Source of the DNA: Streptococcus sp. X13SY08
GTDB taxonomy: Bacteria > Bacillota > Bacilli > Lactobacillales > Streptococcaceae
DNA length: 64,000 nucleotides
Assembly: GCF_001182825.2 (NCBI RefSeq)
Contig: NZ_LFYO02000002.1
Span: forward strand, 372,001-436,000
Direction: 5' to 3'
Shown here: in pieces, positions 1-7,415 of the stretch
Position numbering within the stretch: position 1 is the first letter of the stretch
Layout of the letters: each line of letters begins with the position of its first letter
Program-made: the position numbers and the translations under genes
The notes under the pieces: model-generated
Database searches by the model: none
What the model was told of the DNA's origin: nothing
What the model saw: the letters and a program-made list of their open reading frames with translations, nothing else

Positions 1-861
1 AGGTTCTACATGGATATCTACATCAAATACGCCATGTTTGAGTTTAAGCAACTCTTCCACATGTTCCGTGATTTCATGGCTCTCATAGACGGACAAGTCG
101 GGATTCATTTCGAGGACGATGTCCAGATAAATATTCGCTCCATAGGTACGTCCACGTTGGGAAATGACGGAGACAATCTTAGGTATTTCAAGGATATCTG
201 CTTCGTATTTGTGGAGCAATTCTTCATCAAAACCATCAGAAAGGGTAAAGAAACTTTCCATGAAAATCTCGTAGGCAGTTTTAAGGATGAAGAAGGTAAT
301 GACAATGGCTGCCAATTTATCAAGGATGGGCAGTCCCAGTGCTGCTCCAAAGACAGCGATTGAGGTTCCAATAGAGGTCACTGCATCGGATAGATTATCT
401 TTAGCAGCAGCATCTAGCGCCTTAGAGTTTACTTTTTTGGCTAGCGCTTTATTGTAGGTGTAGACGAGAAGCATGACGACAGCGGAAAAAATTCCCACGA
501 TAGCCCCTAATTGATCAACTTCAATCGTCTCGTTGCTAATGAGTTTTTGAATAGTGGAAAAGAGAACTTGCATCCCAACACCAAACATAATGAAAGAGGT
601 GATGAGACTAGCTAAATCCTCCATTTTCCAATGACCGAATTTATGATTGGTATCTGCAGGTTTTTGTGCCATTCTCAATCCTAAAAGGACCGCGATATTG
701 CCAATGATATCGGAAATATTATTGAAGGCATCTGCTGTTAGTGCATCTGAGTGAAAATAAGACCCTGCAGCTAGCTTGATAGCAGATAAGACCACATAAG
801 CTGTGATAGACAAAATAGCTCCTCGCTCTGCTAATTTTAAATTATAAACTTGTTGCTGCAT
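1..861 (-). CDS. mntE: CDF-family cation efflux transporter, MntE-like (3' end beyond window)
   Basis: Partial minus-strand gene, about 287 codons visible, running off the left edge. It reads as a cation diffusion facilitator, a membrane metal/proton antiporter with N-terminal membrane helices and a C-terminal cytosolic domain. Start chosen at 861 (MQQQVYNLKLAERGA) with a GGAG about 8 nt upstream. The TM2 motif is SDALTADAFNNISD, giving Asn-x3-Asp. The TM5 motif AKDNLSDAVTS gives Asp-x3-Asp. From family knowledge, this N-D-D-D quartet is the pattern of streptococcal MntE (manganese export), whereas zinc exporters carry His at one of these positions. Family call is firm; metal specificity is inferred from the four residues. 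Confidence 0.8.
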   Translation of the reverse strand, partial: MQQQVYNLKLAERGAILSITAYVVLSAIKLAAGSYFHSDALTADAFNNISDIIGNIAVLLGLRMAQKPADTNHKFGHWKMEDLASLITSFIMFGVGMQVLFSTIQKLISNETIEVDQLGAIVGIFSAVVMLLVYTYNKALAKKVNSKALDAAAKDNLSDAVTSIGTSIAVFGAALGLPILDKLAAIVITFFILKTAYEIFMESFFTLSDGFDEELLHKYEADILEIPKIVSVISQRGRTYGANIYLDIVLEMNPDLSVYESHEITEHVEELLKLKHGVFDVDIHVEP

Positions 862-933
862 GGTTCCATCTCCTCTTTATTATCCACTTATTTTATCAAA
901 AGTGAGGCAGATTTTCAAAAAATAGAGCGAGCA

Positions 934-957
934 AAAAAGAGCCCGCGGGCTCTTTTT
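934..957 (-). terminator. Rho-independent terminator of the DUF1700/DUF4097 gene
   Basis: A perfect inverted repeat with A-rich and T-rich flanks around a GAGCCCGCGGGCTC core overlaps the stop codon of the minus-strand gene ending at 956. Its symmetry means it could act in both directions, but only the minus-strand gene reads into it. Confidence 0.75.
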
Positions 958-2074
958 ATTTAATTGTCACAATACAATCTTGTCCGATGATTTTCACTGT
1001 TCCAATTGGATTTTCTTGCAACTTTTTGAGGTGGAGTCCCTCTCCTGTTCGTTCTACGAACATTTGTAGTTGTTCGGGAAGATAAAGAAATCCGTCTTCT
1101 ATCTCCACATCCCAATTTAAGCTTTCAAGATTGCTTTCTTTTAGGACAAGGTTACTATCTTGAATGTCTAAGTCTACAAGATTGGAAAATTGACAGTGAT
1201 TTGCTGTTAGATTGCAGTCTTCAAGCTCGATAGCAGTATCAGAAAGTGTGATGTTCTTCATAGTCCAGTTACAGTCTTGTAGCTCAATAGTTGCATTACA
1301 AAGTACTGATTGTTTGATAGTCAGATTGCTATCATCTGCGTCAATGCTGACTTTAGAGATGGATAAACCTTCCATATGAAGATTAGCATCCCCGGCACGC
1401 ACATCCATTTGCTCAAGTCTACTATCTTTTGGAACAAACAGAGTGACTTGGGCAATATCAACATCAATGTTTTCCAATGTCAGAAGGTCGTCTTCCAATG
1501 TGAAATAGAATGGAGTTTCAGGCATGTCTTTAAATACTTTATAGGTCAAGTATGGCGTTTCTTGATGGGTGGATTTGATAGCGACATTGCTATCCTCCAC
1601 ATCAATCTTGAGTCTATGAAATGGCTCTAACGCAATTGGGCCCTTTTCAATTGTATCATCAGTGTAGCTAGTAAATTTAAAGTTTTTCAAAAAATCCGAT
1701 AGGAAAGTTTCCTTGAAATGAGCCTTGAAATTCTCTGTGAAGTTCTTTTTGAATTCCTCTTTAAAATTTTTCTTGAATGTATCTTTGTCAAAGTGTTGAC
1801 GGCTATCATCGTCCATTCTTTTGTTAGACTCTTCCTCCCTAGAAAAATAGCTCTGTTTATCTGCATTATCAGTCGTGTCATCTTGTTTAGTCTTGAGATT
1901 GTGGAGAATTTCCTTTGCTGCCTTTTCTGGGGATCCCAGCTGTTCAATAGCTTCTTGATCATCATTCGTTTCTTCGAAATACTCAGCGAAATAGTCCAGA
2001 ACATCTTGTTTTTCATTGTCCTGAAGTGAAAAGAGTAGTTGTTCTAATTGATGAAGATATTTAGTGCGCGTCAT
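956..2074 (-). CDS. DUF1700 (HAAS) plus DUF4097 domain protein, PadR partner
   Basis: 372 aa. Residues 1-60 (start MTRTKYLHQLEQLL, then EQLGSPEKAAKEIL) match the HAAS/DUF1700 helical domain that usually accompanies PadR regulators. Residues 60-130 form a charged, Lys/Phe-rich linker with repeated FKxxF units. Residues 145-372 are DUF4097-type strands with repeated DSN/DCN/EDCN turns, suggesting a right-handed beta-helix. There is no signal peptide and no clear membrane span, so it is probably cytosolic. The start overlaps the padR stop by 4 nt, so the two genes are translationally coupled. From the family pairing, it is probably a sensory partner or target of the PadR protein. Its biochemical role is unknown. 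Confidence 0.75.
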   Translation of the reverse strand: MTRTKYLHQLEQLLFSLQDNEKQDVLDYFAEYFEETNDDQEAIEQLGSPEKAAKEILHNLKTKQDDTTDNADKQSYFSREEESNKRMDDDSRQHFDKDTFKKNFKEEFKKNFTENFKAHFKETFLSDFLKNFKFTSYTDDTIEKGPIALEPFHRLKIDVEDSNVAIKSTHQETPYLTYKVFKDMPETPFYFTLEDDLLTLENIDVDIAQVTLFVPKDSRLEQMDVRAGDANLHMEGLSISKVSIDADDSNLTIKQSVLCNATIELQDCNWTMKNITLSDTAIELEDCNLTANHCQFSNLVDLDIQDSNLVLKESNLESLNWDVEIEDGFLYLPEQLQMFVERTGEGLHLKKLQENPIGTVKIIGQDCIVTIK

Positions 2075-2388
2075 TTGCGGAGGCTCCCTTCTATAATGCC
2101 GTCAATAGTGTCTTTGTAGCAAATCCATTCGTCTTTAATGAATGCTAGATGTACACGTCCCACATCCGTTACTTGATAATATTTGCGTTTTCGACCTTGA
2201 TATTCCTGTGAATAGGTGATCACATAGCCACCTTTTTCTAACTTTTTAAGAATAGGATAGAGGGTAGATTCCTTAATATCCGCAACAAGCTTGACCGTAT
2301 GGCTAATCTCATATCCATAGGAATCCTGCCTATCAAGGATAGACAAAATCAGGGATTCAATCAAAATCGAGGAAACTGGATAATACAT
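2071..2388 (-). CDS. PadR family transcriptional regulator
   Basis: 105 aa, the usual length for a short PadR repressor. The PadR winged-helix pattern is clear: SILIESLILSILDRQDSYGY, then ESTLYPILKKLEKGGYV and GRKRKYYQVTDVGR. The start at 2388 is preceded by GGAGG in the reverse direction. It forms an operon with the DUF1700/DUF4097 gene. The promoter region, shared with the divergent AEC permease, carries two near-identical AT palindromes (2399-2421 and 2458-2478) that are the obvious operators. Autoregulation plus control of the permease is inferred from that arrangement. Confidence 0.9.
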   Translation of the reverse strand: MYYPVSSILIESLILSILDRQDSYGYEISHTVKLVADIKESTLYPILKKLEKGGYVITYSQEYQGRKRKYYQVTDVGRVHLAFIKDEWICYKDTIDGIIEGSLRK

Positions 2389-2398
2389 AGTGTCCTCC

Positions 2399-2421
2399 TA
2401 TATATAAAACTTTTATATATA
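2399..2421. promoter_or_regulatory. Palindromic operator 1, probable PadR site
   Basis: Perfect inverted repeat TATATATAAAA-C-TTTTATATATA, with 11-bp arms around one central base, lying just upstream of the padR start codon. The same element recurs 36 bp further on, so it is unlikely to be chance AT-richness. Confidence 0.65.
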
Positions 2422-2457
2422 AATTTTATACCCATTGAGTTAGAATGTCAAGTGCTT

Positions 2458-2478
2458 ATATATAAAAATTTTATATAT
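2458..2478. promoter_or_regulatory. Palindromic operator 2, probable PadR site
   Basis: Second copy, ATATATAAAA-A-TTTTATATAT (10-bp arms, one central base). The centres of the two copies lie 58 bp apart. This copy sits on the permease side and would overlap its promoter. Two spaced operators suit two PadR dimers covering both divergent promoters. Confidence 0.65.
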
Positions 2479-2531
2479 TTTTGAAAAATCTGCAAAGATG
2501 ATATAATATGGCAGGTAAGAGAGGAGAGAAA

Positions 2532-3423
2532 ATGTCGCATATATTAATGAAAGCCTTAGGCTTCCTTGCTATTATTGGACTAGGTTACTTTCTAAAAATA
2601 AGAAGAGTGGTCAAAAGAGAAGATGCAGGAATTTTTTCTACCATCGTTATGAATGTGACCCTACCTTGCGCTCTCCTCGCGTCAGCATCCTATATACAAC
2701 TAAGTGCGGTGCTTTTGGTTCCTCTAATTTTAGGATTTGTAGCTAATTTGATCATGGATGCGATGGGCTATTTTCGGGGACGTAAGCAAGGAGCAGTAGA
2801 TAAAGGCGTGAGTTTGTTGCAGCTGTCAGGCTACAATATTGGTACTTTTTCTCTACCATTTGTGCAGGCATTTTTCCCTGCTTCCTATTTAGCAACCGTA
2901 CTTTTGTTTGATACAGGTAATGCCTTCATGGTCTTGGGGGGGAACTATACTTTGGCAGCCAGCCTCAATCGTCAAAAAAACCACTGACATTTACGATAGT
3001 TTTGAGGAATTTATTTTCGTCCGTTCCTTTTGCTATTTACTTGTTGACGTTTGCATTAGCCGTTTTTCAGATAAGAATTCCAGATCAAATCTTATCTGTG
3101 ACCAATATTGTTGGGCATGCTGATGCTAGGCATAATGGTCGATTTCAAATTGGACCGTTCTGAGATTAAATCTCTGTTTGCTTTGTTGGGAATCCGATTG
3201 GGGATGTCAATTTTTTTATCGGTTTTAGTCTATTTTCCTTCCTTTGCCACTCATTATGCGACAGATGTTAGTGCTTTGTCTCTGTTCTCCTATTTCAGTT
3301 GTGGCACCTGTTTACGCCTTTAAGCTGGGCAGTCGTTCATCTCAGCCTGCCAACATCAACTCTCTCTGCATTTTAGCCAGTTTAATCGTCATAACCTTAC
3401 TGATTCTCATGTTTAGTATCTAA
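2532..3423 (+). pseudogene. AEC (auxin efflux carrier-like) permease, frameshifted
   Basis: The start at 2532 (MSHILMKALGFLAIIGLGYF) has a GAGGAG site. The first segment reads to 2987 with typical AEC content (NVTLPCALLAS, LLQLSGYNIGTFSLPF). The family sequence continues in another frame (PLTFTIVLRNLFSSVPFAIY to LSVTNIVGHA), shifts again at about 3110 (MLMLGIMVDFKLDRSEIKSL) and again at about 3285 (PISVVAPVYAFKLGSRSSQP), ending at 3423. A few residues between the second and third segments also appear lost. At least three separate lesions rule out a functional transporter. It lies divergent from padR behind the twin operators and was presumably its target; the substrate is unknown. Confidence 0.85.
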
Positions 3424-3460
3424 AAACACTCGTTCCAAGTGGAGCGAGTGTTTATTTTTT
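3424..3460. terminator. Bidirectional terminator between the AEC and pepT remnants
   Basis: Inverted repeat AAACACTCGTTCC / GGAGCGAGTGTTT (3424-3436 and 3441-3453, one G-U pair), followed by a T-run on the plus strand and by TTTTTA on the minus strand. It serves both converging genes. Confidence 0.8.
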
Positions 3461-3463
3461 CTA

Positions 3464-4526
3464 TTATTTCTGAGAACCAACGATACCGATAATGACGTCG
3501 ACAGCTTTTTCCATGGTTTGGAGGCTAACGAATTCAAAACGTCCGTGCATGTTTTCGCCACCAGCAAAGAGGTTTGGTGTCGGAATGCCCATGAATGAAA
3601 TTTTAGAACGGTCCGTACCACCACGAATTGGCTCGATGATTGGCTGAATGTCAAGATTTTCCATAACTTCCTTAGCAATATTGATTGGCGTCATATCTTT
3701 TTCGATGACTTTCTTCATATTGTAATATTGGTCATGAAGATGGACGATGACATGTGGAGTATCGTAGGAGACATTCATTTTATCGGCAATATCCAGCATG
3801 ACTTGTTTACGGGCTTTGAAATCTTCTTCTTCAAAATCACGAATAATATAAGATGAAGAGGCTTGATCCACGTTACCTGCCATATCCATGAGATGGAAGA
3901 AACCTTGATATCCGTCTGTTTTCTCAGGACGATCCGCCTCTGGAAGAGCATTATGGAAATCAACGGCCAATTGGAAAGCATTGATCATCTGGTCTTTGGC
4001 AGAACCTGGGTGCACATTACGCCCCATAAAGTCAATTTTGGCACCAGCAGCGCTGAAGGTCTCGTACTGGAGTTCACCAAGTGGTCCGCCATCGACGGTA
4101 TAAGCGAAATCAACGTCAAAATCTTCCACATCAAATTTGTCAGCACCAACACCGATTTCTTCATCAGGGCCAAAGCCGACACGGATTTCACAGTGTTTGA
4201 TATCAGGATTTGAGACCAAGTGTTCGATAGCTGTCATGATTTCTGCGATACCAGATTTGTCGTCAGCGCCCAAAAGTGTAGTCCCATCCGTCGTAATCAG
4301 GGTTTGTCCATGATAGTTATTGAGTTGAGGAAAATCCTTGCTGTTGAGTTCAAATTGGCAAATAATGCACATCTTGTAAGCCAATGCGTTTCATCTCAGG
4401 GAGTAAGATATTCTGAGCAAATTCAACTTGATTTTGTGTGCTCGGCGTTGTCGTAGAATTCTCATCAGAGCGCGTATTTTCCTTTACGTAGACCAAGAAA
4501 CGATCTAGAAGTGTAGGGTATTTCAT
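3464..4526 (-). pseudogene. pepT: Peptidase T (tripeptide aminopeptidase), internally deleted
   Basis: The N-terminal segment starts at 4526 ([20 protein letters not shown]) and stops at YLPI. The rest is read in another frame from about 4345 ([17 protein letters not shown]) to GIVGSQK. Against the family (about 407 aa), roughly 50-55 residues are missing at the junction. These include the HxD zinc-ligand motif of M20 peptidases. Downstream conserved parts are kept: [20 protein letters not shown] and the GGTD loop, though the loop reads GGTDRSK where GGTDGSK is usual. With a metal ligand gone and the frame broken, it cannot encode an active peptidase. Confidence 0.9.
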
Positions 4527-4546
4527 CTGTATTTCCTCTTTCTACC

Positions 4547-5362
4547 TTATTGATTTAAAATCCATTTTTGAATGGCTTTTGCCACTCCATCATGATTATT
4601 GCTTGCTGTCACATCTTTGGCGAATGACTTAACGTGATCGCTAGCATTTTCCATAGCGATGGGTAATCCAGCAAACTGCAACATTTCGATGTCGTTGTCA
4701 GCATCGCCAACAGCCATAATTTCGCTAGGTTCAATACCTAATTTCTCTGCCAACTTTTGCAACGCGGAAGCCTTGCTAACACCTTTGGGCAAGATTTCGT
4801 AGATGATTGGTTGCGAACGCACGGTGTTAAAACGTTGGCTCAATTCTACATCGTAGCGGTTTTGGAATGCATTCGTTTCCTCTAAACTACCAACAAACAT
4901 GGCTTGAAAGTAATGCTTGTCACTATTGATGATTTCTTTTGAAGATAGGGTAACAGGCTCTACAAATACCAGCTCAGTATCTGCGCGAACAAAATCGTTA
5001 GCTTCCTCGTCTACCACGTAGTAGTTTTCTTCGTCAAAAAGAGTTAGCTGCATGCCATTATTTTCCTTGAATGGTAAGAGGCTCGCGACATCATCAATGG
5101 ATAATTCTTCCCAGCCCACCAAAGACCAATCGCTAGTTTGGTGCGTGGAGCAACCATTATTAACGATGACGTATTCATTTTCTGCATCGAGACCTAATTG
5201 TTCAAAATAAGGCTTGATACCATTTAAAATCCGACCGGTACAAAGCACTAATTTGACACCAGCATCGACAGCTTGATGGATGGTATCAACCTGTGTTTTT
5301 GTCAGCTCTTTTCGATCATTTAAGAGCGTTCCATCCATGTCAAGAGCTAAAAGCTTGATCAT
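4547..5362 (-). CDS. Cof-type HAD family hydrolase (sugar phosphatase-like)
   Basis: 271 aa, a normal length for the Cof/YxeH subfamily. HAD motif I is LALDMDGTLLND at residues 5-16, with the DxD nucleophile pair. Motif II is in VLCTGR. Motif III Lys is in KGVSKASALQKLAEKLG. Motif IV is GDADNDIEML. The start at 5362 has an AGGT site 6-9 nt upstream. Members dephosphorylate phosphosugars or flavin/pyridoxal phosphates, and substrate cannot be read from sequence. It stands alone between pepT and the divergent DUF2130 gene. Confidence 0.9.
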   Translation of the reverse strand: MIKLLALDMDGTLLNDRKELTKTQVDTIHQAVDAGVKLVLCTGRILNGIKPYFEQLGLDAENEYVIVNNGCSTHQTSDWSLVGWEELSIDDVASLLPFKENNGMQLTLFDEENYYVVDEEANDFVRADTELVFVEPVTLSSKEIINSDKHYFQAMFVGSLEETNAFQNRYDVELSQRFNTVRSQPIIYEILPKGVSKASALQKLAEKLGIEPSEIMAVGDADNDIEMLQFAGLPIAMENASDHVKSFAKDVTASNNHDGVAKAIQKWILNQ

Positions 5363-5483
5363 TTTTTACCTCCCAAAATTCACTACGTTTAGTATAGCAC
5401 AAATGGTATATGCTTGCACTTTTCGAAAGGATTTTCCATCAATATGCTATAATGAAATCAGGAATCTAGAAAAAGGAAACGCT

Positions 5484-6758
5484 ATGAATCAAATCAAATG
5501 TCCCCATTGTGGGACGGCTTTTCAAGTCAATGAAACAGAATACAGTGAGCTACTGGCGCAGGTTCGCACAGTAGAGTTTGAACATGAAATCCACGCACGT
5601 CTCAATCAAGAATTGGCACTGGTTGAGGCAAAAGCACAGAACCAACAACAAGTGGCACTCAGTCAAAAAGATAGTCAAATTCAAGAACTGAAAGCACAAA
5701 TTGACCAGTTTGAAACGCAAAAAGAGTTGGTAGTGAAAGATACCCAGCAGTCCATGGCAGAGCAACTAAGCCAGAAAGACAAGGAATTGCAGGTTCTACA
5801 AAGCCAACTGGACAAGTTGCGTTTGGAGCACGAAAATGAATTGCAACGCAGTTTAACCTCCATTGAAAAAGAACGTGACCAAGTTAAAAATCAGCTCCTT
5901 TTACAAGAAAAAGAGTCTGAGTTGGCGCTTAATTCGGTTCGCAGTGACTATGAAGTTCAGTTGAAAGCTGCTAATGAGCAGGTGGAATTTTATAAGAACT
6001 TCAAAGCGCAGCAATCGACCAAAGCTATCGGGGAAAGTCTGGAAATCTACGCGGAGACAGAATTCAACAAGGTTCGTAGCTATGCCTTTCCACGAGCAAC
6101 CTTTGGCAAAGATAATCAAGTCTCTAGCAGTGGCTCCAAGGGAGATTTTATTTTCCGTGAAGCAGACGAAGCGGGTGTCGAATTTATTTCCATCATGTTT
6201 GAAATGAAAAATGAAGCTGACACCACTAAAACCAAGCATAAAAATGCGGATTTCTTCAAGGAATTGGACAAGGACCGACGCGAGAAAAAATGTGAATATG
6301 CCGTGCTGGTGACCATGCTCGAGTCGGAGAATGACTACTACAATACGGGGATTGTTGATGTCAGCCACGAATATGAAAAAATGTACGTCATCCGTCCCCA
6401 ATTTTTCATTCAGCTAATCGGTCTCTTGCGAAACGCTGCGCTCAATTCTCTTCAATACAAGCGCGAATTGGCATTGATACGAGAGCAGAATATTGACATT
6501 ACCCATTTTGAAGAAGACCTAGAAATCTTTAAAACAGCTTTTGCCAAGAATTATACATCTGCTAGTACCAATTTTAAAAAAGCCATTGATGAAATTGATA
6601 AATCCATCAAACGAATGGAAGAAGTCAAACGATTCCTCACAACCAGTGAAAATCAACTCCGCCTTGCTAATAACAAACTGGACGACGTTTCCGTAAAAAA
6701 ACTCACTCGCAATAACTCCACCATGAAAGCCAAGTTTGAGGAATTGAAAGGGGAATAA
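5484..6758 (+). CDS. DUF2130 domain protein with N-terminal zinc ribbon and coiled coil
   Basis: 424 aa. The start at 5484 (MNQIKCPHCGTAFQVNE) has AAGGAAA upstream. An upstream in-frame ATG region is discarded because it lacks a ribosome site and family resemblance. Residues 5-10 are CPHCGT, half of a small zinc-ribbon-like motif. Residues 40-170 are a long Gln/Glu/Lys-rich coiled coil. Residues 170-360 are the DUF2130 core (GESLEIYAETEFNKVRSYAF, GDFIFRE, FEMKNEADTT, ADFFKELDKDRREKKCEYAV). The conserved GD...EMKN...KDRxxK arrangement recalls restriction-endonuclease-like folds; that is an inference. The C-terminus is another helical segment. Function is unknown. It abuts the NUDIX gene. Confidence 0.85.
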   Translation: MNQIKCPHCGTAFQVNETEYSELLAQVRTVEFEHEIHARLNQELALVEAKAQNQQQVALSQKDSQIQELKAQIDQFETQKELVVKDTQQSMAEQLSQKDKELQVLQSQLDKLRLEHENELQRSLTSIEKERDQVKNQLLLQEKESELALNSVRSDYEVQLKAANEQVEFYKNFKAQQSTKAIGESLEIYAETEFNKVRSYAFPRATFGKDNQVSSSGSKGDFIFREADEAGVEFISIMFEMKNEADTTKTKHKNADFFKELDKDRREKKCEYAVLVTMLESENDYYNTGIVDVSHEYEKMYVIRPQFFIQLIGLLRNAALNSLQYKRELALIREQNIDITHFEEDLEIFKTAFAKNYTSASTNFKKAIDEIDKSIKRMEEVKRFLTTSENQLRLANNKLDDVSVKKLTRNNSTMKAKFEELKGE

Positions 6759-7223
6759 ATGGATTATATTTCTTACATCCGCAGTAAGGTTGGCCACGAC
6801 AAGATTATGATTAATTTTGCCGGCGGTATTTTGTACCATGATGGCAAGATTTTACTGCAAAAACGAGCGGATAAGAAGATTTGGAACCTTCCGGGTGGAG
6901 CTATAGAACTTGGCGAATCAGCTGTTCAGGCTTGTAAACGGGAATTTTTAGAAGAGACAGGACTTCATGTAGAGCCTATTTCCCTCCAAAATATCTATAC
7001 TATGTACGAAGATTCTTATCCTAATGGTGACCGCTTGCAAAATATCACGACTATTTATGTGGTCCAAGCTGAAGAAATTGGTGATTTGACTCAATTTAAA
7101 AATGAAGAAACTTTAGAGTTAGGCTTTTTTACGCAAGAAGAAATAGCAGATCTTCAACTCAGTCAGCGTCATCGTGACATGATAGCTGATTTCTTTGCAG
7201 AGCCCCCGCCATTGGAACGATAA
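6759..7223 (+). CDS. NUDIX hydrolase
   Basis: 154 aa. A complete Nudix box, GAIELGESAVQACKREFLEE then TGL, lies at about residues 46-68 and fits the G-x5-E-x7-RE-U-x-EE-x-GU signature that binds the catalytic metal. The preceding GGILYHDGKILLQKRADKK is typical of the fold. ATG follows the DUF2130 stop with no gap, and GGGGA lies inside the preceding gene, so the pair is translationally coupled. Substrate is a nucleoside diphosphate derivative of unknown identity. Confidence 0.92.
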   Translation: MDYISYIRSKVGHDKIMINFAGGILYHDGKILLQKRADKKIWNLPGGAIELGESAVQACKREFLEETGLHVEPISLQNIYTMYEDSYPNGDRLQNITTIYVVQAEEIGDLTQFKNEETLELGFFTQEEIADLQLSQRHRDMIADFFAEPPPLER

Positions 7224-7234
7224 AACATCTATCT

Positions 7235-7264
7235 AAAATACTGAAAATTTTTCAGTATTTTTTA
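7235..7264 (+). terminator. Terminator after the NUDIX gene
   Basis: AAAATACTGAA / TTCAGTATTTT stem followed by a T-run, 12 nt past the stop. From 7265 to 7395 I see only AT-rich sequence without a recognisable element. Confidence 0.75.
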
Positions 7265-7415
7265 TTTTCCAATTCTTTTTACGAATAAATCAGATGAGGA
7301 GCGATAAGGCACTTCAAAGTTAGGCTGCAAGAACAGTAAAAATACTGCGTTTTATGTTGGAGTCTTTAGAAAATGTATTATTCTCACAGCAGATAAAAGG
7401 AAAGAGGAAACGAAG

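Noticed and set aside
5280..5483. Longer DUF2130 start within the divergent HAD gene
   Set aside because: The extension is antisense to the HAD N-terminus and lacks family resemblance. The ATG at 5484 has the ribosome site and the CPHC motif just after it.
5901..6401. A 166-codon minus-strand ORF inside the DUF2130 gene
   Set aside because: It lies opposite a well-supported conserved protein, has no ribosome site and no recognisable motif. It is a shadow frame.
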